Both the position numbers and the translations under genes were made by a program. Below the pieces are notes generated by a model. The model searched no databases, was not told where the DNA came from, and worked only from the letters and a program-made list of their open reading frames with translations. 64,000 nucleotides of DNA. Source: Castanea sativa. Lineage: Eukaryota; Streptophyta; Magnoliopsida; Fagales; Fagaceae. The DNA lies in assembly GCF_040712315.1 (NCBI RefSeq), contig NC_134015.1, positions 2,764,445-2,828,444 of the forward strand, written 5' to 3'. Shown piece by piece: positions 45,977-57,832 of the stretch (positions are counted from its first letter, which is position 1; each line of letters begins with the position of its first letter).

Positions 45977-46700
45977 AGGTTTTTAACTTCTCCAGATCAA
46001 GGACAAGCTTCATATTTTTACCCATTGCTTGTCAATCTGTAAGCAACATGTATTTTATATTTTTTACAAGATGAACTTTCTCTTCATATATATATATATG
46101 GAAGATTGATTGTTCTTTTAATTGTTATGTCTTTTGTTGAGATTTCATTGTGCACTCATGTTGTTGCTTTCGACCTATTTTCATGGCTAGTTATTTCAAA
46201 TTTTGTCTAATGTAAAGTTAATGTGAAATTTATTTGTTCTAAATTTTGACCTTCTCTGTGGTCATTCATCCATTAGGTAGTGGAATAAACGTTAATATAT
46301 GTATATTATGCTTAAATTAAGTGTTGCATGTTGAATTTACAATAAAAATATATATTACGCTTAAATGTAAGGTGTAGTGAATACCTTACTTCTATTTCTA
46401 TGTTGAATTTGTCTTAGTTTCCCATGCTTTCCAGAGCTGTATTGACACTAGACTTGGGAATTGGAACCAATTTAGATTAGTGTAGTTTGAAACACTTTTG
46501 AACTTAACGAAGTAGCTTTTTTGTCCACTGACTTGAAGATTTGCAACTTTGGTTGCATTATGGTACAAAAGTAACGTGATGATTTGGTGATCACAAAGTC
46601 CAATGTTTTAATGTATGTTGTGGATGCTTAAACAGGTGTATACAAGAAGAAAACTCATTTCTATTTTGTCATAAAATGGGCTGACATAGGAGCTTGACTA
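45977..46700 (+). repeat. PPR1-type 3'-flanking block
   Basis: Same text as 14732-15490 and, from 46190, as 1-362. No gene. Confidence 0.7.
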
Positions 46701-47300
46701 GTGGTAGATCATAATGGTTTCTACACTGTTGGCTAAAAAAATATCAGTGTCATCCCATAAGGTTTCACAGAAAACAATCTGTCCTTGTACTTTGTAAGAA
46801 TTCATGGAACCATTTCTGAATTATTTTGAATTATCCAGGTCAGCACCTGCAGAGTAGTTTGCAGCATCTCCTGCCTAAATCAAGGGAAATGATTTTTCAT
46901 TGAAGTTGAAGCTATTAATGATTTTTCATTCAAAAAACTAGTATGGTATTAATAAAGAATACTGTATTGAAATGCTATCTTTTTCATGGAATAACTTCAA
47001 TCGAAAGCTCACAGTGTACACTTGTCCATTGCCAAGCAAACTTGAGCAACAGATTTCCTGTCAATGGTGCTGGCGGCAACAGCTAATATCCAAGGTGCAT
47101 ACTTGGAGAGGGTTAATGTCTGAGGCCCTAAGTTTCCAGTCAAACTTGAAGTCAAGATGCCTTTTCTCATGGCATGGAAAGACGCAGAGTGACTGGTAGA
47201 AATCAACTGACATAGAAATAATATCAATTCTATCAGCTACTGCATCGTTGCCAGGATGTTTGCCAAGGAACATCCAAATGACCTGCAAGCTTTCAACTGT
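46700..47300 (-). pseudogene. Subtilase fragment, copy 2
   Basis: Minus-strand pieces in several frames: DAVADRIDIISMSVD, SFHAMRKGILTSS, YAPWILAVAASTIDRKSVAQV, an AGADLDNS-type segment, and NSYKVQGQIVFCETLWDDT. These correspond in order to the region of plant subtilases after the catalytic His. Frame slips and stops make it a pseudogene. It is more similar to copy 3 than to copy 1. Confidence 0.8.
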
Positions 47301-47632
47301 GCAATTCCTTCATCCAAATTATCTTGCTGTGATATTAAAATTTCTGTGAGTTGCTAAATGAGATGAAAGCTTAAAAGATGAATGCTATTGACACAGTCTT
47401 ATGCATGTATCTCAAGTTATGTAATAGTTACCTATGTTTGCTGTCCCAAAAGTTCGTAAGACAATCACTTATGATTCTGAGTCCAAGTATAAAATTTTGT
47501 CGAAATGTATTGACTCATCTTTATTTTGTGTCAATGAGGATTGCATCCTTTTTTAGTTGTTGGTTCTCTCCCATTAACACAACAAACTGCACAACGGTAT
47601 GTCTGCTGAATAATATTTGCTGTTGACATACA
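47301..47632 (+). other. Duplicated spacer, no gene
   Basis: Matches 49135-49440 (gatgaatgctattgacacag, gtcccaaaagttcgtaag), the DNA beyond the subtilase copy 3 exon. Confidence 0.5.
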
Positions 47633-47916
47633 CCATAATAATCAACAGGCTTTGCAAAGAGGGACTAGTAGATGAAGTAAGTGAGCTACTTGAGAACATG
47701 GATGGGAGCAATTGTTCACCTGATGATCTCACATTTAACATGATAATCCAAGGGTCACTGCAACATAATGAGACATCAAGGGCTATGAAATATCTCTGAA
47801 TAATGGTTGATAAGGGTTTCTCAGTAAATGCAACCACTGCAACCATGTTTATCAACTTCTTGTTATCTGATCAAGCAGATGATAACATTCAAGAATTGCT
47901 TAAGAAGTCTACATGA
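47633..47916 (+). pseudogene. PPR C-terminal fragment between the two subtilase copies
   Basis: RLCKEGLVDEVSELLENMDGS, NMIIQGSLQHNETSRAMKYL, then TGA at 47797-47799 where PPR1 has Lys (AAA), then the rest of the tail to TGA at 47914-47916. It is inserted in the spacer downstream of subtilase copy 2 and has no upstream PPR body. Confidence 0.85.
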
Positions 47917-48339
47917 AGGCTTTTAAGTGGCTCAATGTCAAGGACATTTTTTCATGTTTTAACACTTCACAAGTCAATCTGTAAGCAATTGAATGGGTTG
48001 GCGCCATTGAATTGAAATGATATATATGGTATGATTGATCACCTAATTAGTATCTATCAAGCAAATGGTTGGATTGGAGCATAATATAGTCCTGACAATG
48101 GTGCAATTGTACATGGTTTGTGGACACAGATAAAATATGCCCTTGTGTTCTCTTAGCATTAGCTAATCTGTGCATCCTCCATTAGATTAATATAATAATA
48201 TTACAGCCTATGCTTTACATGCATTATCAATGCCAAGATGCTTTTTTCATTTCCATTCAAAATTTAATTACTTTTCTTAAATATCATAAGAAATTTCATT
48301 TTTATTTTTGGGTATCGGTGATTAATTTGAAGAGAATTT

Positions 48340-49700
48340 GTATAGAAATTTATTTACTCTGTTGATCTGATGTAGTAACAAACTTTGGGTCATCTTCTAC
48401 ACTTATCAGTGTTGATGGTAATGAGCAGTTGAAGCTAAAATCAGTAATGGAAAAGTCAATCATAATGGTTTCTACACTGCTGGGTAAAAAAGTTAACAAT
48501 GTCATCCCATAAGGTTTCACAGAAAAAAATCTGTCCTTGTACTTAGTAAGAATTCATGGAACCATTTCTGAAATATTTTTGAATTATCTAGGTCAGCACC
48601 TGCAGAGTAGTTTGCAGCATCTCCAGCCAAAATCTAGGGAAATGATGTTTCGTTGAAGTTGAAGCTATTAATGGAGAGGCCCTTCTTAGATTATTCAACA
48701 AAATTAGTATGGTATCAATAAAGAATACTGTATTGAAATGCTCTCTTTTTCATGAAATAACTTCAATCAAAAGCTCAGAGTCACAGTGTACACTTGTCCT
48801 TTGCCAAGCAAACTTGAGCAACAAATTTCCTGTCAATGGTGCTGGCGGCAACAGCTATTATCCAAGGTACATACTTGGAGAGGCTTAATGGCTGAGCCCC
48901 TAAGTTTCCAATCGAACTTGAAGTCAAGATGCCTTTTCTCATAGCATGGAAAGAAGCAGAGTGGCTGGTAGATACCAAGGGACATAGAAATAATGTCAAT
49001 GCTATCAGCTACTGCATCTTTGCCAGGATGTTTGCCAAGGAACATCCAAATGACCTGCAAGCTTTCAACACTTCAATTTTTGCACCAGGAACTCCACCTC
49101 CTGCAATTCCTTCATCCAGATAATCTTGCTTTGATTTTAAAATTCCTGTGAGTCGCTAAATGTGATTAAGCTTAAAAGATGAATGCTATTGACACAGTTT
49201 TATGTATGTATCTCAAGTTATGTACTAGTTACCAATGTCTGTTGTCCCAAAAGTTTGTAAGACAATCAGTTATGATTCTGTGTCCAAGTATGGAAAAATT
49301 TTCGAAATATATTGACTCATCTCTATTTTGTGTCAATTTGGATTGCATCCTTTTTTAGTTGTTGGTTCTCTCCCATTAATACAACTCCACAACAGTATCT
49401 CTGGTTAACAATTTTTGCTGTTGACAGTTGGTCACTAACATGACCAATTTTATTTTTACTTCGAAATTTTCTCAATCTCGTTAGTTCTTATTCATGTAAT
49501 GACTAATGGTGTTTCGATCCATGACAATACTGACATAAGTACTGGGTAGAAAGTGAGTTCACTTGTTGCAGGTGAATTCAAATTGGTGCCTTGGCATTTA
49601 CCCTTCCATTTTACTAGGTGGAGAGCTGAGCCCTTCATCATTGAAGCTATCAGATTCTTGCCCGAATACTGCAACACAACAGATGTGAAAAAAATTCAAA
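48340..49700 (-). pseudogene. Subtilase pseudogene, copy 3 (longest)
   Basis: Minus strand, from high to low coordinates: ESDSFNDEGLSSPPSK with WKGKCQGTNLN in a second frame (about 49690-49570); GIAGGGVPGAKIEVLKACRSFGC (about 49115-49045); DAVADSIDIISMSLG; FHAMRKGILTSSSIGN; YVPWIIAVAASTIDRKFVAQV; NFNETSFP...AGDAANYSAGADLDN; and near 48400 LPSTLISVED. These follow the order in plant cucumisin-like subtilases, which are secreted serine proteases. Frameshifts and stops between pieces, and the missing catalytic blocks, show it is dead. It is the best of the three copies for identifying the family. Confidence 0.82.
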
Positions 49701-51150
49701 TTAGAGCATTTGCTTGGCTATTTAGGCAACACATTTCGATTGCTTTTAGCACACAAACAGTACTAAAACTCCATTCTTTGCCACCTGTTTGACTGACACT
49801 CACCTGAGTACTTTGCAACTTCTTCATTTAGCCGCACATCCTATTTAAGCCCTTCCCATAAACTATAGATTAGCAACTCTTTGGCTATTGAAGTACTACA
49901 ATTTGGAATAGGCACATGCTTGAGATAATTGAAAAGGTAAAGCCTGTTATGGCAAGGGCTTTTTATCTTTGGATTGAACTACCTTGGGAAAACTCCAATT
50001 GAGGCCTTTATATAACATATATGGGCATCACTTACAGCCATGTGTTAATCCTCCATGTAATTATATAACTATAAAAACTAAAACCATGATGCACTCATGC
50101 ACCACTTAGTTTTAGAATGTTTTTGGACTGTTTATTTGCCACGGTAGTATTTAGGGAAACCATGAATAAAGAGGCCTCCATTTATAGATTACTACTTGAC
50201 TAACTTTCATAATAGTTAAAGGATTTTGTTAACATGTGTGCTTGTATACTGATTAAAAAAAATGTGTAAATGTGTCCTACCTACGTGCATTTAGTGGTGG
50301 AGCCAAGAATGTTTTCCTGGGCCAAACTAAATGTAATAAAGTTCTTTAAACGAAAAAAGAAGAAGCTATAACTCCGCAAAATTGTGCTCTACATTCTTTC
50401 TTGATACTAAAAGGATTTTGAACTCTTTTTTTGTTTACATAGTTAAACCATCGCTCATAAATTCATTGTTTATAGTCCAAACTTCTATATTGAGTAGTAA
50501 CATCTAAATCTTAAACAAATTTTCTCTTAAAATATATAACAATTGTGAATAGTTTCCTCACGAATTAGTCACACATTAAGAATCTAAATTTAAATTTTAT
50601 AATCTAGTTATATATGTTCTTTGAAGAAAATGTAAACAATAAACTGTATAATGTGTACCGTCAAAAAAAAAAAAACCCAAGCAATTTATAAAAATACCTC
50701 CATGTAATAAGTATACAAGCCAATCACTAATGTCAAAATTGAATATATAGAAAAAAAAAACATATATAGAATAACTTAATATAAAATAAAATAGTAGAAG
50801 CTAATGATAACTATTGTCATGAAAAAGTTTAGAATTACAAAATTTTTCACAATTTCTTGCCGCAACTGTGACGAAGCAGAGTAGTGACGAAAAAATAGTG
50901 AGACTATATTTAATTGATAATTAATCATTCATAATCTGTCACGTCAAAATTGACAAAAAAATTGTAAAATAATTTATGATACTAGAAGTACCCATATTCT
51001 CAATATATAATGTGACTGAATATTAATCCTGTTCTCAGCACTCACTGCACAGTCGCAGAGAGAGAATAAGCGTTTGTCTCTTTTTCTTAGGCAGCCAGAG
51101 ACACCTGCCCTAACAAGCATATTGAGTTGTAAAACTGTAGGGGTTGATGA
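49700..51150 (+). other. Intergenic, no gene recognised
   Basis: AT-rich DNA between the duplicated cluster and the legumin gene. No repeat shared with the left part of the window was seen after about 49800. Confidence 0.45.
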
Positions 51151-51152
51151 GC

Positions 51153-51235
51153 CATGCAAAGTGAAGAATGGCATTGCATATTTGCATGTCATACATGCGT
51201 GTCTGTCCCTTACCAACATTTCTCTCCTATAAATA
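51153..51235 (+). promoter_or_regulatory. Seed-type promoter elements and TATA box of the 11S globulin gene
   Basis: CATGCA at 51153-51158 (in ccatgcaaagtgaag, like the legumin box), TGCATG at 51183-51188 and CATGCG at 51194 are RY-type motifs, bound in seeds by B3 factors of the ABI3/FUS3 class. TATAAATA at 51228-51235 is about 65 bp before the start codon. The spacing fits known storage-globulin promoters. Confidence 0.8.
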
Positions 51236-51299
51236 CCAGCATCTCCGAGTTGCTGCTTCACTACTAAACTGCTACTACTACCTCACATAAAAACCAACC

Positions 51300-54112
51300 A
51301 TGGCTAAGCCTATCTTGCTCTATACTTCTCTGTGCTTTCTTGTTCTCTTCATCAACGGATGCCTAGCTCATAGACAGTGGCAGCAACAACAAGAGTTCAA
51401 CCAGTGCCAACTGGACAGTCTTGATGCCCTTGAACCCAACAACCGCATCGAGGCGGAAGCCGGTGTGACCGAGGCTTGGGACCCTAACAACAAGCAGTTC
51501 CAGTGCGTCGGGGTGGCGGTCGTTCGCCGTACCATTGAGCATAATGGCCTTCTCTTGCCTCAATATACCAATACTCCTCAACTCATATACATTGAGAAAG
51601 GTACATATACATACATAAGCATGCAAAATTTTAAAATTTTCTAGATAAAAAAAAAACCATTTTTATTTTATTTTACTTACTTACTTTTAAAAATAGATTA
51701 TCTATTTTATACTAGATTTTATTAAAATATTAATTTTAAAATTTTTTAAAATTTATCATTTTTCAGCATAACAATCATCATCTTTCATCTCATCAAGCAT
51801 GCAAAATTATATTATTATTATCGAATTTTTTATCTTTTTTCACAAATAGCACCATTGTCCTTTTATCACTTGGAGATAACAAAATTATATTATTATTGTT
51901 GGTGTAAATTACAGTGCTATTATATATAGCAAACATATATTTTTATAACTTTACACTCATAATGATGTGGATGAACTTTACGCTCGGTCTGAGTGCTCTA
52001 ATTAGTTATATATATATATATATATAACTAATTAATTTGTACATTAATGTGCATGTGCAAACTGTAAATTAATTTGTGTAATGTACAACAGGTTATGGTA
52101 TCCTTGGTGTCGTACTTCCCGGCTGCCCCAACACATACCAAGAATCTCAAGAACAACAGCAAGGACAGGATCGTAGGTCCCAGGATCGAGACCAACACCA
52201 GAAGATCCGAAACTTCCGACAGGGTGACATCATAGCATTGCCAGCCGGAGTAACCCATTGGCTGTACAATGATGGCGAGTCTGAGGTTGTCGCACTCTCT
52301 CTCCTTGACATTAAAAACCAAGCCAACCAACTTGATCAGAATCCTAGAGTAAGAACTAATTAGAAATCCAAATATTAATTCCAATTAATAATAACAATCC
52401 AACTGTATAAAACTGACTATGCATATCATGGTTGGCTTTGTGTATATGTCTATATACATACATATGTAGAACTTTTACCTTGCCGGAAACCCAGAAGATG
52501 AATTTCAGCAACAAAATCGAAGCCCGCGAGGATCGCGACGCCACCAGCAAGAACAAGGCCAAGGCCATCGCGAGGGTGGCAGGCATGGTCAGCAACAGGG
52601 ACAGGGCAACAATCTCTTCAGTGGCTTCCGTGCTAAGGATTTGGCTGAAGTTTTCAACGTGAACCATTAGAAACCTTCAAGGCTTACAAGAAGACAGGAG
52701 CAACATAGTGAGAGTGAAAGGTAGGCTTCAAGTGGCCAGGCCACCAAGGTCACGTGAGGAGCGCGAGCGATTGGAAAGACAAGAGAGAGAGCAGGAGAGA
52801 GAAGATGAGAGGGAAAAACGTGAGAGCCGCCGAGGTGGAAGTGGACGCGGACGCAAGGAGCATGAGCAAGAGGAGAGACAACAAGAGAGAGAAGAAGAGC
52901 AAGAGCAAGAGATGGAACGACGTGAAAGCCGACGAGTTGGACGTGGACTTGGACGTGGATGTGGACGTTACAATGGCATTGAGGAGACTCTATGCACCTT
53001 AAGGCTCAGGGAGAACATCCATGACCCTTCACGAGCTGATATTTACAACCCCGATGCCGGTCGAATCAGTACCCTTAACAGTCACAACCTCCCAATTCTC
53101 CGTTGGCTCCAACTTAGTGCTGAGTTTGGAAGGCTACAGAAGGTAAGAGCGTTAGTATTAGTATCAGCTGTTTTAAAAAAATTGTTATTTTAACGTATCA
53201 AAAAGTTATTTTATCTTTTTTAATATACTATTTTACAATATATCTTAGATCATACGTTCTCTTCTTTTACCAATTTTATTTCGTTATTCATTTTAATTTG
53301 TATTTTATTTTTTTGTTCCCAATGGTAGTAAAAGAGAGAGAAAGTTTGCATAGTCCCCAATTTACATAGAAGAGAGAAATTTTGAATAAAAAATGCACAA
53401 ATATTTATAGCATGATACACTTCTATATTTAGAACATTTTTATATATAAAACATCACTTTAGCATTTGACATTTGGCACACCGTGATTTTTTATGTTTGG
53501 TGTATTAAATGTAAAATATTTAGTATTTAACGGCACTTCATGTTAGTGCTCTAATGCTTACCAATGGTATGATCAACTTAACAAATATATTTTCTTTTTT
53601 TGATATTAAGATTTAATTAATTAGAGCAATATGAGTACTCCTCCATTACAAACAAAATGAAATTGAAAAAAGAAATTAACATATATATGCAGGATGCTAT
53701 TTATGCTCCCCATTGGACCTGGAATGCACATAGCGTGATCTATGTATTAAGGGGTCGTGCTCAGGTTCAAGTGGTTGACAACTTTGGTCAAACTGTGTTT
53801 GATGATGAGCTTCAACAAGAACAGATCTTAACCGTGCCACAAAACTTTGCTGTGGTGAAAAGGGCTAGTAGTGAGGGCTTCGAGTGGGTGGCCTTCAAGA
53901 CAAACGACAAGGCTCAGATTTCTCCTCTTGCAGGACGAACCTCTGTCCTCAGGGCCATTCCAGCGGACGTACTAGCCAACGCTTTCCAACTTCGCCAAGA
54001 AGATGTTTTAGAACTGAAAGTTAATATGGAAGGACAAGGGAACACTCTAATAAGACCCTCTAGATCTTCTTCTCAGAGGAGGTTTATAGCTCAGATGAAA
54101 AATCTAATGTAA
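51300..54112 (+). pseudogene. 11S globulin (legumin) gene, frameshifted in exon 3
   Basis: Storage globulin of protein bodies. Exons: 51300-51600, 52092-52348, 52470-53142, 53693-54112, the classic four-exon layout with GT-AG borders. A signal peptide ([17 protein letters not shown], about 23 residues) is followed by [23 protein letters not shown] and the first cupin. Four expected Cys are present (QCQLD, FQCVG, PGCPN, ETLCTLR). The acidic/basic processing site reads [11 protein letters not shown] at about 52973. The second cupin ends before IAQMKNLM. The defect lies near 52660: FNVN runs into TAG at 52668-52670, while the frame beginning TIRNLQG, one step over, continues through the Arg/Glu-rich variable region to the basic chain. 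As assembled it would give only a truncated acidic chain; a sequence error is possible. Confidence 0.9.
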
Positions 54113-55100
54113 TTGTGTCGAAACTGTATCATGCGACACTTAGTTCTTGCTTTTTGTGAGGTTGCAAGACTCCTCTCATAAATAATCAATGCTTAGGAGA
54201 GTGTCTGCTTAAATAAATCACAGTTATGTGTATCTTTGTGAGCTTTTAATAAGTTAATAAAATCCTATTATGGTTCGTTCGGCTAAATTTTGTTTATAGA
54301 TTTATTATTTTTTCCTTAATATTTTTATGGTCTTCTTTTGACTAATCAATGTTGAGGAAAAGTTTCTACCCAAGTAAATAGCTACTAGATATGTACCATT
54401 ATGGGGGTTATAATAGGTTAATATAATGCTATATATAGCTTATTTGGCTAAATTATGTTAATACATTTTTTCTATTCCCTATTTATTTAGTAAATTTTGT
54501 TTATATACGATTTAACTCCTTACTCATTCAAGTTCCTCCTTCTTACTCATTCGAATTCCTTTGATAGCCAAATTAACTCCACCTTCTCTTTGAACTCATG
54601 TACTCAATTTTAGTGGATGCCTCTCTTCATTGGATGCCTCTCTCAAGTCATTTCTTCTTATTAGAAATTACTTGAATTTTCTATCTGTTTCTTATTTATT
54701 TAGTAATTTTTTTTATATACGGTTAAACTACTTCTTACTCATCCAAATTCTTTTGGTAACTAGACTCCACATTCTCTTTGAATTCATGTACTAAGCTTAG
54801 GAATTTACCAAAGTAAGTGTGTATTTGGTGGATGCCTCTCTTTCTTGGACATGTTAATTGGTTCCTCTATCTAAAAATGACTTGACTTTTTGCATTTTTG
54901 AAAGGTTCTGGAGGGTATTGTTTGTGAATGCCATTATTAATTTAACAATTACAATTTCCTTCCTTAATTTTTAGTTTTAACTAGTTGTGCAGACTCATAC
55001 AATGCGTGAGAATAAATAATTATTTTGTTTAGTATTATAATGTATAATTTTTTCTCTAAATTTTTTTGAAGACAATTTGTTCTCCCTAAAAATTAAATAA
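54113..55100 (+). other. Legumin 3' flank with short direct duplications
   Basis: Contains AATAAA-like signals (54215) and two imperfect direct repeats: ggttcgttcggctaaattttg against gcttatttggctaaattatg, and an actcattcaagttcc block that recurs near 54540 and 54740. No gene. Confidence 0.5.
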
Positions 55101-55114
55101 TTTATATTCAGTCT

Positions 55115-55965
55115 AGTTAGGTCTACTTCGGTCCCATTTGGTTTATTTTGGTCCTATTTGGTCCACTCGGTCCAATTTAGTCAATTTCAGTCTCCTTCCA
55201 TTTGTTTTATACTAATTGGGCCCTAAATTGATTCTATTTTTTGTCGGTTGCATTTCCAAGTTAAGCTCAAAATTTTATTTTCTTCCTTAATTTTTAGGTT
55301 GAAATTAAATTTTATTATATTTGGGCTAAAAACTTTAGTTTTGAGTTAAAAAATACAAAGAATATAGACGTTAGAAATTAGAAATATGAGCCCTAAATAT
55401 GCAATAAAAATGATAAATATTCAAATGTCTTATTCGGTCCATTCTATCATCTTCGGTCCAATTTAGTCCATATGATCCTACTCAGTCCATTCGGTCTTAT
55501 TCAGTCCACTTTGATCTTATTTAGTCTTTATTAGTCGTATTCTGTTGACTTCGGACCATTCTATCCACTTCCGTCCTATTCGGTCCATTCTGGTTCTATT
55601 CGATCCATTCTGTCTACTTTAGTCCTATTCAGTTCGTTTTATTCACTTTGGTTCAATTTGGTCCTATTCGGTCTATTCTGTTTACTTTAGTCTACTTCAG
55701 TCCTATTCAGGCTATTTGGTCCTGTTGTCCGCTTTGGTTTTATTCGGTCCATTTTATCAACTTCGGTCCTATTCAGTCTATATTGGTTCTTTTTTGTCCA
55801 CTTTGGTCCATTCTGTCTACTTCGGTGTAATTGGGTCCCCTACGGTCCTATTCCGTCCATTCGGTCCTATTCTGTTCATTTAGTATACTTTGTTCCATTT
55901 GGTCTAATTCAGTTTATTTGGACTATTTTGGTCCATTTCGATCCATTTTTGTGCATTTACCTAGT
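55115..55965 (+). repeat. Degenerate GGTCC-rich minisatellite
   Basis: Many variants of ttcggtccatt / tcggtcctatt / tctgtccact follow each other with a period of roughly 10-12 bases in higher-order groups. Copies are diverged and it is not coding. Confidence 0.8.
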
Positions 55966-56292
55966 AAGAGAAGCTATGTTTAGGTTGAAAAACAACTATC
56001 CTAAATCCAAATTTATTAAAAATATATATATATAAATCTCAATCTCGTAATATTTAAAATCTTAAATATAATATTTATTATTGCTATATTTTTATTAAAC
56101 TACATTAACATAGTATTTCAATTCACTTTAGTATCGCTAAATTCAAGTGAAAGTATTTTTAAATATAAAAGTTATGAATATACAAATGTAATATTTAGGA
56201 CAGTTGTTAATTTGTTTTAACATAGTCACTTTTAAATGAATTGCATAAAATTGATTATACATTTAAGCAAAAAAATTATATATATATATATT

Positions 56293-56379
56293 AAGAGAAT
56301 GAATCATTTGAATAATTTATATGTGTGTATTTATGTATAATTTTTATTTAAATAAATTATTCAAATGATTCATTCTCTT
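56293..56379 (+). repeat. Perfect 28-bp inverted repeat, 31-base loop
   Basis: The arm aagagaatgaatcatttgaa... (56293-56320) is the exact reverse complement of 56352-56379. It lies about 100 bp beyond the stop codon of PPR6 and would form a stable hairpin in RNA of either strand. Confidence 0.9.
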
Positions 56380-56476
56380 GAAAGAGATTATCATGATAAT
56401 TGAAATTTATATTCTTATATTGAATATGTATAATTAATTCTCAACATTTTATATAATTATGTTTATGTCAAGAATT

Positions 56477-57652
56477 TCATATATGTTCCATTTCATCAAA
56501 GAGACTCCTTGCTTCATCAATTCTTTTATTTTTGCAATATCCATTGATTAATATGTTATAGCTAAACACATTAGGTGAACAACCTCTCTCAACCATCATA
56601 TTAAATGTTTTGATAGCATCATCCATTTTGTTTTGTAAACAATAACCATCAATCAAAGAGCTATATGTGACTATGTTAGGCTCAATGTCTCTTTGAATCA
56701 TCACAGTAAAAAATTTGTTTGCCTCAGTCAACATCCCTTCCTTGCAGAGTGTGTCCACCAACATGCTAAAGGTTTGCAAATTTGGCATGATCTTCCTTTG
56801 TGTCATCTCATTCAACAAAGTAGTAGCCTCCCTCCATCGGCCGAAATTGCACAGGCCTTGAATTAAGCACGTGTAAGTGACAACATTCGGTTGAATACCT
56901 TTGCTCCTCATTTCAGACAAAAGGTTCAAAGCCTCAGTTACCAATCTATCCTTGCATAAACTATCAATAATTGTGCTATAGAGCACTACATTGGGTGCAA
57001 AATAAGTTTTTTCTATCTTCTTGAGCAACCTAACAGCCATATCAGTCTTACCAATCTTACACAGAACATTTAGTGTCGTCCCACAAGTAAATTCGTTAGG
57101 CTGATACCCATTCTTCTTCATATCTTCAACCAACCTCACAACTCCAGCAATGTTACCTTGAAGACACAGCCCCTTGACAAGAGTGCTTAGAATAATAGAG
57201 TTTGGGTTATAACCAAGTTTCAAAACTGTTGCCAAGACAGAGAACCCGAAATCCACTCGGTTCAAATGGCACAAGCAATTAATCAAAACAGTGAGAGTAT
57301 AAAAATTGGGCGAGATTCCGAATGATTCCATTCGTTTAATTAGAGAAATGGGTAGAGAGTAATGCTTCATTCTTGGAATGGCAGCTAACAATTGATTAAA
57401 ATCGACAATGGAAGGCAAAGGGTGCATGTGAAGCATTGTATCAAACAGGTCTAAGGCATGATCAACATTCCTTAAGCTTCCAGACTTGCACTCATCTCTA
57501 ACAAATTGCAAGAATTGATTTTGATTCTGTATCTGATGTGGGTTTTTTCTTCTAGTACTAGTAGTAGAATAATAGCAATAAAAAGAAGAAGAAGCATTGG
57601 ATATGAAAAGAAGAGAGTTTGTTAATTTAGAAGCACGAAGCAACGTACCCAT
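56477..57652 (-). CDS. PPR6: 3'-truncated RFL-type PPR protein
   Basis: 391 codons, no internal break. It starts MGTLLRASKLTNSLLFISNASSS, a likely mitochondrial presequence, followed by about nine P motifs (VVTYTCLIQGLCNFG, IVTYSSLIDGYCLQNKMDD). After ARSLFDEM the sequence leaves the family and stops at once (EHI), so five to six C-terminal motifs present in PPR1 and PPR3 are lost. Code residues at positions 5/35 are mostly (T or S)/Asn, predicting mainly A, unlike the U-reading PPR1 and PPR3. Its upstream region carries a foldback element from 57843. It could be expressed as a short PPR or be a dying gene. Confidence 0.82.
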   Translation of the reverse strand: MGTLLRASKLTNSLLFISNASSSFYCYYSTTSTRRKNPHQIQNQNQFLQFVRDECKSGSLRNVDHALDLFDTMLHMHPLPSIVDFNQLLAAIPRMKHYSLPISLIKRMESFGISPNFYTLTVLINCLCHLNRVDFGFSVLATVLKLGYNPNSIILSTLVKGLCLQGNIAGVVRLVEDMKKNGYQPNEFTCGTTLNVLCKIGKTDMAVRLLKKIEKTYFAPNVVLYSTIIDSLCKDRLVTEALNLLSEMRSKGIQPNVVTYTCLIQGLCNFGRWREATTLLNEMTQRKIMPNLQTFSMLVDTLCKEGMLTEANKFFTVMIQRDIEPNIVTYSSLIDGYCLQNKMDDAIKTFNMMVERGCSPNVFSYNILINGYCKNKRIDEARSLFDEMEHI

Positions 57653-57832
57653 TTTCCTGAAGATCCAGCAAACAAATCGGGTTGAGTTTGGGGGCAGAGA
57701 TCAGAGAAGGAAGTGATGAGACTGTTTCATACACTCTTCTTCTTCTTCTGCCACTCTCCTTTGTCATACATTCTACCTAAGCTACCTTCTGTGTCATGGG
57801 AAACTGGTTTTACACAATAATTTTGCTGAATA

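Noticed and set aside
51363..52667. Minus-strand frames opposite the legumin gene
   Set aside because: Antisense of exons 1-3; no domain and they cross introns.
52754..53002. Alternative frame (82 codons) overlapping legumin exon 3
   Set aside because: A shadow of the Arg/Glu-rich variable region; the other frame continues correctly into the basic chain.
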